Shown in pieces: positions 27,461 to 36,493 of a DNA stretch of 64,000 nt. Origin of the DNA: Mariniphaga sp040772505 (GTDB taxonomy: Bacteria > Bacteroidota > Bacteroidia > Bacteroidales > Prolixibacteraceae); contig JAXGYA010000005.1 in assembly GCA_040772505.1 (NCBI GenBank), forward strand, positions 124,001 to 188,000, read 5' to 3'. Positions within the stretch are counted from its first letter, which is position 1, and each line of letters begins with the position of its first letter. The position numbers and the translations under genes are program-made. Under the pieces are notes generated by a model. The model made no database searches. It worked only from the letters and a program-made list of their open reading frames with translations, and was not told the DNA's origin.

Positions 27461-29614
27461 ATGACTGAAAAAAATGAGAAAGTAGAACAAGAGGTTCAGG
27501 AAGTGTCTGAGCCGGTTGTTCAAAATGAAGAAAAAACTAAAACTGAAGAAACCGCTGTAACAGAAGAAAAAAAACCGGAAGCTGAAGAAGTTAAAGAGAC
27601 TCCAAAAATCGAAGACAAAACAGAAAAAACTGAGGAAGAGGCAGTTGCGAAAGAGATAACTGAAGAAAAAACCGCAACTGCTGATGCAGAAGTTACTGAA
27701 GAAAAAACAGAGACAGCTGAAGAAGAGAAAGCAGTTGAGCAAAAAGCAGCAGAAACTGCAGAAAAAACTGAAGAAACAGAGACAGAAGAGAAAAAAGAGT
27801 TTGACTGGGACAGCCTTGAGACAGACACAGATTCTTACTCAGCAAAACAAAGAGCTGACCTGGAGAAGATATACGACGGCACACTAAACGTTGTGGTAGA
27901 AAAAGAGGTGCTGGAAGGCACCGTAATTGCGCTTACCAAACGTGAAGTTGTGGTTGATATAGGCTACAAATCTGACGGAATTGTCAGCCTGAACGAATTC
28001 CGCTATAACCCCGAACTGAAAGTTGGCGACACAGTGGATGTCTTCATCGAAAGCCTTGAAGATAAGAAGGGACAGATGATCCTTTCCCACAAAAAGGCAC
28101 GGGCTACCCGTTCATGGGAACGTGTGAATGAAGCGCTTGAGAAAGACGAAATCATCAAAGGATTCATCAAATGCCGCACAAAAGGCGGTATGATTGTAGA
28201 TGTTTTTGGCATAGAAGCATTCCTTCCCGGATCTCAGATTGATGTCAAACCCATTCGCGATTACGATATTTTTGTAGGTAAAACCATGGAGTTCAAAGTT
28301 GTAAAAATCAACCACGAATACCGAAATGTTGTGGTTTCCCACAAGGCGCTGATTGAAGCAGAGCTTGAACTACAGAAGAAAGAAATTATTTCCAAGCTGG
28401 AAAAAGGGCAGGTACTGGAAGGCACGGTCAAAAATATTACTTCATACGGTGTATTTATGGACCTCGGCGGCGTGGACGGACTTATCCACATTACCGACCT
28501 CTCCTGGGGACGCATCAACCACCCGACAGAGATTGTTGAACTGGATCAGAAACTGAACGTAGTTATCCTCGATTTCGACGACGACAAAAAAAGGATTGCC
28601 TTGGGTCTGAAACAACTCACTCCGCATCCATGGGATAATCTGGATGAAAACATGAAAATTGGCGATACGGTTAAAGGCAAAGTTGTGGTACTTGCCGACT
28701 ATGGCGCTTTTGTTGAAATAGCGCCCGGAGTGGAAGGACTTATACACGTTTCGGAAATGTCATGGAGCCAGCACCTGCGCAGTGCGCAGGATTTCCTGAA
28801 AGTGGGCGACGAAGTGGATGCAGAAATTCTTACACTTGACCGTGAGGATCGCAAAATGTCGTTGGGAATGAAACAACTTAAAGCTGACCCATGGGAAAAA
28901 ATTGAAGAGAATTTCGGTATTGGCACAACCCACACAGCGCTTGTGCGTAACTTCACCAATTTTGGTGTTTTTGTGGAAATCACCGAAGGTGTTGACGGCT
29001 TAATCCACATCTCCGACCTGAGCTGGACGAAAAAAATCAAACATCCTTCTGAAGCTACCGCCATCGGCGAAGGGATTGAAGTGGTTGTGCTGGACATTGA
29101 CAAGGAAAACCGTCGCTTAAGCCTCGGGCACAAGCAACTGGAAGAGAATCCATGGGATGTGTTTGAAACAATTTTCACCATCGATTCAGTTCACGAAGGC
29201 ACAATCATTGACCTGATGGATAAAGGTGCCGTCATCGCATTGCCCTATGGAGTTGAAGGTTTTGCCACACCGCGTCACTTAGTGAAAGAAGATGGAATGC
29301 AGGCAAAACAGGATGAAAAACTGGAATTCAAAGTTATTGAGTTCAACAAATCGGCAAAACGAATCATTGTTTCACACTCAAGGGTTTACGAAGATGAAAA
29401 ACGTGCTGACGATACATCAAAACGTAGAATACAGACGCGCACTTCGAGAAAAGCGGTTCAGGCAGTAAGTGAAAGTATCGAAAAACCCACTTTAGGAGAC
29501 ATTTCTGAGCTGGCAGCATTGAAAACTGAACTGGAGCAAAAAGAGAAAAAGGAGAAGAAAAAGAAGGAAAAGAAGGAGATAAAGGAAGAGAGCAAACCTG
29601 CTTCTGCAGAATAG
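27461..29614 (+). CDS. rpsA: 30S ribosomal protein S1 with long acidic N-terminal extension
   Basis: mRNA-binding ribosomal protein, especially important where Shine-Dalgarno sites are weak. From about residue 150 to 650 there are six S1 OB-fold repeats; examples are GTVKNITSYGVFMDLGGVDG and GKVVVLADYGAFVEIAPGVEG, each ending in DLSW- or EMSW-type motifs. The first 112 residues are low complexity, dominated by Glu, Lys, Thr and Ala (for instance EEKTETAEEEKAVEQ), and the C-terminus is again Lys/Glu-rich (EKKEKKKKEKKEIKEES). At 717 residues it is about 160 longer than E. coli S1 because of these tails. An exact phylum-type promoter lies upstream. Confidence 0.95.
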   Translation: MTEKNEKVEQEVQEVSEPVVQNEEKTKTEETAVTEEKKPEAEEVKETPKIEDKTEKTEEEAVAKEITEEKTATADAEVTEEKTETAEEEKAVEQKAAETAEKTEETETEEKKEFDWDSLETDTDSYSAKQRADLEKIYDGTLNVVVEKEVLEGTVIALTKREVVVDIGYKSDGIVSLNEFRYNPELKVGDTVDVFIESLEDKKGQMILSHKKARATRSWERVNEALEKDEIIKGFIKCRTKGGMIVDVFGIEAFLPGSQIDVKPIRDYDIFVGKTMEFKVVKINHEYRNVVVSHKALIEAELELQKKEIISKLEKGQVLEGTVKNITSYGVFMDLGGVDGLIHITDLSWGRINHPTEIVELDQKLNVVILDFDDDKKRIALGLKQLTPHPWDNLDENMKIGDTVKGKVVVLADYGAFVEIAPGVEGLIHVSEMSWSQHLRSAQDFLKVGDEVDAEILTLDREDRKMSLGMKQLKADPWEKIEENFGIGTTHTALVRNFTNFGVFVEITEGVDGLIHISDLSWTKKIKHPSEATAIGEGIEVVVLDIDKENRRLSLGHKQLEENPWDVFETIFTIDSVHEGTIIDLMDKGAVIALPYGVEGFATPRHLVKEDGMQAKQDEKLEFKVIEFNKSAKRIIVSHSRVYEDEKRADDTSKRRIQTRTSRKAVQAVSESIEKPTLGDISELAALKTELEQKEKKEKKKKEKKEIKEESKPASAE

Positions 29615-29676
29615 TTCCGGTAAAATCGTTTAATTCGATGATGAATCAATATACAAAGATGAGGTTATAAGCAGAA

Positions 29677-30594
29677 ATGGCTTTTGAATTAACCATATTG
29701 GGAAGCAGTTCTGCCCTGCCCACATCCGAAAGATACCCAACCGCCCAGGTGCTGAACGCATCGGGGCGGTTTTTTTTAATCGACTGCGGAGAAGGGACGC
29801 AAATCCAGATTCGCAGACAAAAAATTGCTTTCGGAAAAATCAGGCATATTTTCATTTCACACCTTCACGGTGATCATTATTATGGATTAATCGGGCTGAT
29901 TTCCACCTTTAACCTTCTGGGAATAAAAAACGATTTACACATTTATTCGCCTACGCAACTGAGGGAGATACTACAGCCCCAGCTCAATCTGTTAAAAGCC
30001 GGGCTGCAATTCAACATCATTTTTCATCCGCTGAATTTTAAAAAGCCAGAGCTGATTTTTGAAGACAAGGTAATTGAAGTAATTTCATTTCCTCTGAAAC
30101 ACAGCATCAACTGCTGTGGATTTTTATTTCGCGAAAAAACAAAGGAGCGAAACATCAAAAAGGAATACATTCAGGAGTTTAACATTCCCATTGCACAAAT
30201 TAGAGCCATAAAACAGGGTGCTGATTTTAAAACAGAAAACGGCAAAATCATCCCAAACGAACAACTTACCACTCCCCCGCCTCCGCCTGTTTCCTACGCA
30301 TTTTGCTCCGACACTGCCTTTCACCCGCCAGTTGTTGAAACCATAAAGGAGGTGAGCACGCTGTATCACGAAGCCACATTCACGGAAGAGATGAAAGAAT
30401 GGGCTGTCAAAACCTATCACTCCACTGCGTTGGATGCAGCTAAAATTGCAAAAATGGCGAATGCAGGGAAACTCATCATCGGGCACTTCTCGTCACGCTA
30501 TAAAACCACAGAACAATTTTTAAAAGAAGCACAAAGCGAATTTAAAAACACGGAAACGGCTGTCGATGGGAAAAAATATTCTATAAAAGCATAA
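29677..30594 (+). CDS. rnz: Ribonuclease Z
   Basis: Metallo-beta-lactamase-fold endonuclease that trims tRNA 3' ends. The zinc motif HLHGDHYYG gives His62, His64, Asp66 and His67 (SHLHGDH). Later ligands are SLKHSINCCGF-type His, FCSDTAF Asp and IIGHFSSRY His. The 305-residue length is the short RNase Z form. It starts 62 bases after rpsA and may be read from the same promoter. It converges with the RecD-like helicase gene, with 9 bases between the stops. Confidence 0.93.
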   Translation: MAFELTILGSSSALPTSERYPTAQVLNASGRFFLIDCGEGTQIQIRRQKIAFGKIRHIFISHLHGDHYYGLIGLISTFNLLGIKNDLHIYSPTQLREILQPQLNLLKAGLQFNIIFHPLNFKKPELIFEDKVIEVISFPLKHSINCCGFLFREKTKERNIKKEYIQEFNIPIAQIRAIKQGADFKTENGKIIPNEQLTTPPPPPVSYAFCSDTAFHPPVVETIKEVSTLYHEATFTEEMKEWAVKTYHSTALDAAKIAKMANAGKLIIGHFSSRYKTTEQFLKEAQSEFKNTETAVDGKKYSIKA

Positions 30595-30603
30595 ATGGGA
30601 TTA

Positions 30604-32034
30604 CTATTTTTCCTGTTCATCAAAAAAGCCTTTATTGAAATTTACCAGATAAAGCTTTTCAACCGGACGGGTGAAAGCGGTATATAACCAGCGATAATAT
30701 TCCCTGTCCAACATTTCCTCCTTTAAAAATCCATGATCAATAAAAACAGCTTTCCACTGGCCTCCCTGTGCTTTGTGGCAAGTCAGGGCATAGGCATATT
30801 TTACCTGAAGTGCATTAAAATGCGGGTTTTCACGAATTTTCTCCCAGCGTTTTCTTCTGTTTCTTATATCCATGTAATCTTCAGAAACCGTTTCAAACAG
30901 CTGCCGGTTTTGCTCATAAGTAAACGAAGCCGCTTCCAGAGCCAGCGTATCTAAAAAGATCTTACAGTCAATTTCCACATCATCATAATCTGTGAAACGC
31001 AGACACACATCTGCAAACCGGAACCCGTAAAGCTCTTCATATCCATAAATGGAAACCACTTCGGCACTCTCGCCGTTGGCAATAAAACCCAGCTCCTCAA
31101 CTTCTTTGCCCCAGTAATAGTTATTTTTTACCACCATGAGCAAATCCCCTCTTTCTATCTCATTTTCACGGTATAATATAGTACCCCGGATTCCTTTATT
31201 ATACAGATTCACCCTTTTGTTTGAACGGGTAACAATTGTAGTATCGTGAATGCCATACTTACTGTAACAGTTTGAAATTTGTTCTATCAGCTCCCCGCCC
31301 GATATTCTCACCACATCATCAAAAGAGTCCAGTTTGAAATGTAGAAATTTGCGGGTATCCCCGTGTTCAATGTGATTTCTGATCTGCGTTGCACATGAAA
31401 GAATTCCTGAGTCAGCCGTCTGGCGAACAACTTCGGTCAAAGTAAACTCATCCGTTGTAAATCCGCGACTTTTCAGGTTGTGAGCTTCCAGGGCGGGGCT
31501 AACCGGCAATCCCACTGGAGGAAGCTGTGCGGTGTCGCCAACTAAAATGAGATGACAGTTTTTTCCTGAATAGACATATTCAAGAATATCATCCAGAAGC
31601 CTGCCACTGCCGAAAATTGAATTTTGACTGCTTTCGTTTGAAATCATTGAAACTTCATCAATCACAAACCAGGTATCTGCAAACAAGTTTTTGTCTATGA
31701 CAAATCTTCCGGTTCCGTCGGAAGAGGTTTGCTGCCTGTATATTTTTTTGTGTACTGTGAAAGCAGGCATTCCCGTGTAACCGGACATCACTTTTGCTGC
31801 ACGTCCGGTTGGCGCAAGAAGAACAACCCGAATCTTTAAAACAGTGAGCGTTTTGACCAGCACGTCTATCATTGTTGTTTTACCGGTTCCGGCAAAACCT
31901 TTTATCAACATTATTTTATCCGGCTCTCCCGAGGCAATAAAATGGGCTAAACCAGCCATCAACTCTGACTGACAAGCAGTTGGGACAAAAGGCATGTTTT
32001 GCTCCAAAAGTGCTTTCACATGATTTTTTATCAT
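30604..32034 (-). CDS. RecD-like superfamily 1B DNA helicase
   Basis: A 476-residue ATP-dependent helicase of the RecD2/Dda/Pif1-like superfamily 1B. Walker A is GFAGTGKTT (residues 46-54), Walker B FVIDEVSM, then GDTAQLPPVG, TEVVRQ, and a C-terminal UvrD_C_2 segment ALTCHKAQGGQWKAVFID followed by YTAFTRPVEKLYLV. It lacks the N-terminal domain of full-length RecD2. It is likely a 5'-3' helicase in repair or recombination; the exact role is unknown. The start at 32034 is divergent from the next operon. Confidence 0.87.
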   Translation of the reverse strand: MIKNHVKALLEQNMPFVPTACQSELMAGLAHFIASGEPDKIMLIKGFAGTGKTTMIDVLVKTLTVLKIRVVLLAPTGRAAKVMSGYTGMPAFTVHKKIYRQQTSSDGTGRFVIDKNLFADTWFVIDEVSMISNESSQNSIFGSGRLLDDILEYVYSGKNCHLILVGDTAQLPPVGLPVSPALEAHNLKSRGFTTDEFTLTEVVRQTADSGILSCATQIRNHIEHGDTRKFLHFKLDSFDDVVRISGGELIEQISNCYSKYGIHDTTIVTRSNKRVNLYNKGIRGTILYRENEIERGDLLMVVKNNYYWGKEVEELGFIANGESAEVVSIYGYEELYGFRFADVCLRFTDYDDVEIDCKIFLDTLALEAASFTYEQNRQLFETVSEDYMDIRNRRKRWEKIRENPHFNALQVKYAYALTCHKAQGGQWKAVFIDHGFLKEEMLDREYYRWLYTAFTRPVEKLYLVNFNKGFFDEQEK

Positions 32035-32127
32035 AACGGCTAAAATAAATGATTACAAGATAAGGTAATTTGTTTTTTTTTATAATTTTGTGAGCATTCG
32101 ACAATAATCTTACTTAAAATTTTTAAA

Positions 32128-32760
32128 ATGAGAGCTGTTATTCAAATTTTACTTACTGCTGTTGCAATTTTTTTGGGTTATTTGATTTACAAAAGTATTC
32201 AGGACCCTATCAATTTTGAGAAAGAAAAGGATGCACGGTATGAACAAACCATCGAAAAATTAAAAGACATCCGAAAAGCCCAACTGGCTTACAAAGATGT
32301 TTACGGAAAGTTTACCGGCAGCTGGGATACACTTATCCACTTTATCAAATATGATTCTTTAAGGAACGTGCGTAAAATCGGCGAGTTGACCGACAGTATG
32401 ATTGATGCGGGGCTAACCGAAAGAAGAGCTTTGCAGAGAGGCCTGATTATTCGTGATACCATCAGGGTACCTGTGCTGGGAGCTATATTTGATAAATCAT
32501 TCAATGCTGACCAACTACAGTATATTCCGGTGGAGGATACAGTTGCCATATTTGATATGGGAGCAAATGTTATTACTACCGGTTCCGGAATTAAAGTTCC
32601 TGTTTTTGAGGCTAAAGCCCACAATAACATCGTTCTTAAAGGGCTTGACAGACAGTTCGTAATCAACATGAATGAGCAAAGAAGGCTCAATGAGAGATAT
32701 CCCGGATTAAAGGTAGGCTCGCTTACCGAATCTGTCAACAACGCCGGAAATTGGGAATAA
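32128..32760 (+). CDS. Conserved membrane-anchored hypothetical protein
   Basis: The function is not recognised. The 210-residue protein has one N-terminal transmembrane helix (about residues 5-22) and then an extracytoplasmic part beginning with a helix (ARYEQTIEKLKDIRKAQLAYKDVYGKFTGSWDTLIHFIK), which recalls the helix-plus-sheet layout of pseudopilins but lacks a prepilin cleavage site. It heads a tight operon: DUF3822 starts 4 bases after its stop and rsmD 2 bases after that. TAATTTTG at 32083-32090 could be a -7 element, although the nearest TTTG is only 10 bases upstream. Confidence 0.75.
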   Translation: MRAVIQILLTAVAIFLGYLIYKSIQDPINFEKEKDARYEQTIEKLKDIRKAQLAYKDVYGKFTGSWDTLIHFIKYDSLRNVRKIGELTDSMIDAGLTERRALQRGLIIRDTIRVPVLGAIFDKSFNADQLQYIPVEDTVAIFDMGANVITTGSGIKVPVFEAKAHNNIVLKGLDRQFVINMNEQRRLNERYPGLKVGSLTESVNNAGNWE

Positions 32761-32764
32761 TAAA

Positions 32765-33583
32765 ATGGTTAGCCGGATAACAGATTCCGAATTTGACAGC
32801 AACCGGACCAAAGAATATAAATTATCCATCCAGGTCAGCCCGGATGGATTTTCTTTTTCCGTAGTTCATCCGGTGAAAAACAGGATTTTAGCCTTTTACG
32901 ATAAGGAAATCAAGCTGAGCTCCTTACACTTTATTGGCAGAAGGTTTGATGAGTGGCTTGAAAATCATCAGGAAATTCTAAAAAAGGAGTTTGCTGAAAT
33001 CAACTTGTACTATTATTCCGGTAAGTACACTTTGGCTCCCTCAGCGTTTTACGACTACAAAAATCAGGACACACTGATTAATCTGCTGTTTGGCAGTGAC
33101 AAAGCATGTGAAACAAGAGACAATTATATACCTGAAGTTTCTGCAAACCTAATTTTCACTATTCCTTTGTCGCTGATTGAAACATTTCAAAATCATTATC
33201 CCGGAATAGCGGTTCAACACCCTCTCTCGGGTTTCATCGCCAATACTAAAAAGGAAAATTCAAAGAACAGTTCAGCTTTTCTGTTTATCAACCGGAAAAG
33301 TTTTGATATGCTCCTTTTTTCAGAAGGCAGCCTGCTCACTGTAAATCATTTTAAATCGGTTGTCGCTGCCGATGTTGCCTATTTTTTATTCTCAGTGCTT
33401 AAATCAAATAATATCAATGCAAAGGATACGGAAATGGAGCTGGCAGGAAATATAACAGAGGAAAGTGAAACTTTCAGAATACTTTGCCAGTTTTTTAAAA
33501 CTGTTCGCTTAAAGAACATTTCCGTTGATTACAATTTTGAAGCTTTTGGAAAAGCACCTTATATGCACACTTTTTTTTACTAA
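32765..33583 (+). CDS. DUF3822 family protein
   Basis: A 272-residue protein of DUF3822, a Bacteroidota family with an actin/ASKHA-like look (KLSIQVSPDGFSFSVVHP at the start; SAFLFINRKSFDMLLFSEGSLLTVNHF in the middle). The function is unknown. Its position immediately before rsmD is conserved in the phylum as I recall it, and here the gap to rsmD is 2 bases. No signal peptide or membrane helix is seen. Confidence 0.82.
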   Translation: MVSRITDSEFDSNRTKEYKLSIQVSPDGFSFSVVHPVKNRILAFYDKEIKLSSLHFIGRRFDEWLENHQEILKKEFAEINLYYYSGKYTLAPSAFYDYKNQDTLINLLFGSDKACETRDNYIPEVSANLIFTIPLSLIETFQNHYPGIAVQHPLSGFIANTKKENSKNSSAFLFINRKSFDMLLFSEGSLLTVNHFKSVVAADVAYFLFSVLKSNNINAKDTEMELAGNITEESETFRILCQFFKTVRLKNISVDYNFEAFGKAPYMHTFFY

Positions 33584-33585
33584 CC

Positions 33586-34119
33586 ATGCGCATCATTGGC
33601 GGAAAATACAAAGGCAGGATTATAACAGCCAATAAGAAATTTTCTTCACGCCCAACCACAGATCAGGCAAAAGAAGCATTGTTTAATATCCTTGAAAACC
33701 GGTATGACTTGTCAGGAATGAAAATTCTCGATCTATTTTCCGGCACCGGCAGCATCGGCTATGAGTTTGTTAGTCGCGGAGCTGGCGAAGTAATATTTGT
33801 CGAAAAAGATTTCAGGGGCGTTCGCCACATAAGGGAAACTTTTAAAAAGCTGGAAATTGCCAATGCAGAAGCTATTTGTGTTGATACTTTCAAATATTTA
33901 AAAGGCTGCCGTCAAAAATTTGATATTGTTTTTGCTGATCCACCATTTGATGCGCCATATATCGTGGAAATTCCAAAATCAGTTTTCGATGCGGAAATAT
34001 TGAAAGAAGGCGGACTGTTTATCCTGGAGCATCCGAAGAGTTACAACTTTTCAGGTCTCCCATTTTTTACCGAACTCCGTAAATATGGAAAGGTAAATTT
34101 CAGTTTCTTCAGCAAATAA
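33586..34119 (+). CDS. rsmD: 16S rRNA (guanine(966)-N(2))-methyltransferase RsmD
   Basis: Methylates G966 of 16S rRNA using S-adenosylmethionine. It has MRIIGGKYKGRII at the start, the SAM-binding motif ILDLFSGTGSIGYEF (about residues 47-61), EVIFVEKD, and the catalytic DPPF in VFADPPFDAPY. The 177-residue length is standard. It is the last gene of the operon with the membrane-anchored hypothetical and DUF3822. The following 92 bases are AT-rich with no clear terminator. Confidence 0.93.
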   Translation: MRIIGGKYKGRIITANKKFSSRPTTDQAKEALFNILENRYDLSGMKILDLFSGTGSIGYEFVSRGAGEVIFVEKDFRGVRHIRETFKKLEIANAEAICVDTFKYLKGCRQKFDIVFADPPFDAPYIVEIPKSVFDAEILKEGGLFILEHPKSYNFSGLPFFTELRKYGKVNFSFFSK

Positions 34120-34211
34120 CTTCTATTACACCGTGCCGATTACAGTAATTTTTGAAAAGAGATCCTATTGTAATTAATCTTTTTCAAGGGGGAGCGTATG
34201 CAAGCAACGCT

Positions 34212-35045
34212 TTATTGGAGGCTGATTGTTATGCAAAGTTTTAAATAAATAGCCAGTTTTCCCCAACTCATTTTGTGAAGTTTGAAATTGTCTTTATCCA
34301 AAATTTTAGTTTTATATGTTTCTTCTATTGCAAATGCTTTTAGGTTCATTTTCTTCAAGACAGGGAATCCTCTAAATTGATTTAATAAGTTTCTATCATG
34401 TATTGTTTCCGCAACATAAGGTTTGTCAATAATTTGAGTAATTTCCCCTTTTATGTTCCAATGTCTATCCCTTTTACTATAGCATCCCTTAAAGGTGTTT
34501 TCATTTATTTCTTCTATCAGACTAATAAAATGATTTGAAAATGAATAATCTATGTGTATTTTATTTTTGTTTTCAGGGGAAATCATCAATATTTTTAAAA
34601 AATTAACTGCTTGATATTTTTGAAAATCAAATTGTTCTTGAATTTTTTTTATGTAATCTCTGTGTAAAATATCATCATTATCCAATCTCGATGTTATTAT
34701 ATACTTTTCATTACCTAACTGATTTATAATATATTCTTTGTATTTACTGTTAAGGTTTTGCATCCCATCTATGTATAATGGTACAATGAAACTGTATTTT
34801 TGGGAAAGAGTATGAAAAAACGGTCTGAATTTTTCATCAGTTTCTATATCCAAACAAATTATCCATGTGAAATTTTCACAAGACTGATTTAATACAGAAG
34901 GCAAACAATACTGATTAAAAATATTTATTCTGTATAACATCCAACTATTATCAATGGTGCGATTGATATTTTCATCCTTATTCCATTTATTATTGGATGT
35001 TCTTAAATTAAATCTTGTAACAATAAAATGTTTGAAATTTTCCAT
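34212..35045 (-). CDS. Putative rhamnosyltransferase-like protein (PF11316 type)
   Basis: A 277-residue protein resembling the putative rhamnosyltransferase family PF11316. Marks are HFIVTRFNLR at the start, CLPSVLNQSCENFTWIICLD, and the donor/metal site ITSRLDNDDILHRDY. It would add a sugar to an envelope polysaccharide. The coding sequence is visibly richer in A+T and in AAT/AAA/ATT codons than its neighbours, and it stands alone next to a damaged restriction locus, so recent acquisition is likely. Donor specificity cannot be told; dTDP-rhamnose made by the rfb genes at 25-27 kb is one possibility. Confidence 0.72.
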   Translation of the reverse strand: MENFKHFIVTRFNLRTSNNKWNKDENINRTIDNSWMLYRINIFNQYCLPSVLNQSCENFTWIICLDIETDEKFRPFFHTLSQKYSFIVPLYIDGMQNLNSKYKEYIINQLGNEKYIITSRLDNDDILHRDYIKKIQEQFDFQKYQAVNFLKILMISPENKNKIHIDYSFSNHFISLIEEINENTFKGCYSKRDRHWNIKGEITQIIDKPYVAETIHDRNLLNQFRGFPVLKKMNLKAFAIEETYKTKILDKDNFKLHKMSWGKLAIYLKLCITISLQ

Positions 35046-35085
35046 TCTTTTCTCTTAGTTACAATTTTACACAAGACATACTCTT

Positions 35086-35126
35086 TTGCAATTTTTGGTT
35101 CGTGTGCTGGCATGTGTAAATTGCAA
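35086..35126. repeat. Inverted repeat with 9-bp perfect arms
   Basis: TTGCAATTT (35086-35094) and AAATTGCAA (35118-35126) are exact inverses around a 23-base loop in the 104-base gap between the glycosyltransferase start and the hsd fusion stop. It may be the terminator of the hsd remnant or a flank of a former insertion; no T run follows closely. Confidence 0.4.
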
Positions 35127-35796
35127 ATGTGTATGGCTTTAGCGTTAGCCTATCCATTCGTCAATTCATTGGCAATTAATTCTGCTTGTTTCAACACAGT
35201 TTCTGTAGCCAGTTTTTGCATGTCGGGTGGATAACCATATTGTCTCAAAGTCCGCTTTATTATCACTTTCAATTTTGCTCTTACGCTCTCTTTTATCGTC
35301 CAGTCAATTGATGCGTTTGCTTTAACTCGTTCGGTTAAAATAATCGCCAATTCCCGTAGTTTGTCCTTTTGCATTAGCTCCCTGGCACTTTTATTATCTG
35401 CTACTGCCGTATAAAAAGCGTATTCAAAGTCTGTCAAATTAAGTGCTTTAGCTTCGCTGTCCATGTTGACGATCTCTTTACTCAACTTTATGAGTTCGTC
35501 CATTACTTCGGCTGCTGTCAATATTTTGTTGTGATATTTCTTTATTGAGTTTTCAAGCATCTCCATTAATGATCTGCTTTTGACCAGGTTCTTTTTAGAA
35601 CGGGATTTAATTTCATCGTTCAATAGTTTTTTCAAAACCTCAAGAGCAACATTTTTATGTTCCATTCCTTTCAATTCCAACAAAAAATCTTCTGAAAGAA
35701 TTGAAATGTCCGGTTTTTTAATTCCTGCTGCGTCAAAAATATCAATAACTTTTTCAGAGACTAATGCCTTGTCAATCACCTGCCGTATTGTTGTTT

Positions 35797-35822
35797 CTGC
35801 CTGTGCGTCGCACGCAGACAGG
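35797..35822. repeat. Palindromic GC-rich repeat, copy A (inside coding sequence)
   Basis: A near-perfect palindrome of the form CTGCCTGTGCG-TCGCACGCAGACAGG. On the minus strand it adds residues close to LSACDAQAE to the HsdR-derived part, where relatives run directly from an acidic helix into the AIRQ-type segment. It is almost identical to copy C at 36466-36493, outside the gene. Confidence 0.7.
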
Positions 35823-36370
35823 TCAATTTCTTCGTCTGTCTTGCCTGTCCCTGTATCACTAAATTTTGCTAATCTTGCTTTTACTGCTTGAAAAAATGAA
35901 ACTTCATCTTTTACATCCATTGCTTCTTCATGTGGAATAGCGATTGCAAAGGATTTTGATAATGCGGTAATAAGGTCTATAAGCTCGCCTAAGCTTGTAG
36001 GGTCAAGGTTTTGACGCGCATAAACTTTTGGCAAGACCCCTTTGAGTGACTGGTTTTCTCGCTCAATAGCATCCATTGACTCATCTACCGTTTTTCCGAT
36101 TGTTGGTTGCTTGGCATGGTTTTTTAAGAAAGACCAACGTGCAGTTGGTGGAACAAAAAACACGTTTTCTGCTTTGTATTCTTCTTTATCTTCCGGGTCG
36201 GCAAATTCATAATCACCTTCCTTAGAGTTGAGTTTATTGTATAGTTCTTCAAAAGCATCAGAGATATATTTTAAGAATATCAGTCCAAGCACAACGTGTT
36301 TGTATTCTGCTGCATCAATGTTTTTTCTCAATTTATCAGCCGATTTCCAGAGTTGTTTTTCCAATGGCTC

Positions 36371-36420
36371 GCCTGCCTGTCCTGCGGACGCAGGCAGGTC
36401 TGTTCCGCCTGCCTGCAGGT
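36371..36420. repeat. Palindromic GC-rich repeat, copy B (inside coding sequence)
   Basis: A compound repeat of about 50 bases built from GCCTGCCTG and its inverse CAGGCAGG, with a second half-unit. It encodes about 15 Ala/Gly/Gln/Pro-rich residues (QAGGTDLPASAGQAG) near the HsdM N-terminus, between MAKKNVN and EPLEKQLW, where HsdM proteins usually have no such insert. Confidence 0.7.
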
Positions 36421-36465
36421 TTACGTTTTTTTTAGCCATATATTTTAATTTCCTTCATTCATTTT

Positions 36466-36493
36466 CCTGCCTGTGCGATGCACGCTGACAGGC
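36466..36493. repeat. Palindromic GC-rich repeat, copy C (intergenic)
   Basis: CCTGCCTGTGCG followed by ATGCACGCTGACAGGC, a 28-base imperfect palindrome matching copy A at nearly every position. It lies 26 bases upstream of the hsd fusion start. A 14-base half-copy of the related type B unit (GCCTGCCTGTCCTG) is at 38236-38249. Confidence 0.7.

Larger units (their letters stand above)
35150..36439 (-). pseudogene. Type I restriction remnant: HsdM N-terminus fused in frame to HsdR C-terminus
   Basis: A 429-codon open frame made of two halves. Residues 1 to about 156 match the N-terminal helical domain of HsdM (QLWKSADKLRKNIDAAEYKH, VLGLIFLKYISDAFEE, then GELIDLI). From about residue 158 the sequence matches the extreme C-terminal part of HsdR (ALSKSFAIAIPHEEA, KPDISILSEDFLLELKGM, LLNDEIKSRSKKNLVKSRS, IDWTIKESVRAKLKVIIKR, YGYPPDMQKLATETV). 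The methylase SAM-binding and NPPF parts, all of HsdS, and the nuclease and motor parts of HsdR are absent. An in-frame deletion of several kilobases is the simplest origin. It may be expressed but cannot restrict or methylate. Two palindromic repeats sit in frame inside it (about residues 8-23 and 206-214). The start ATG at 36439 is the normal HsdM start. Confidence 0.85.
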
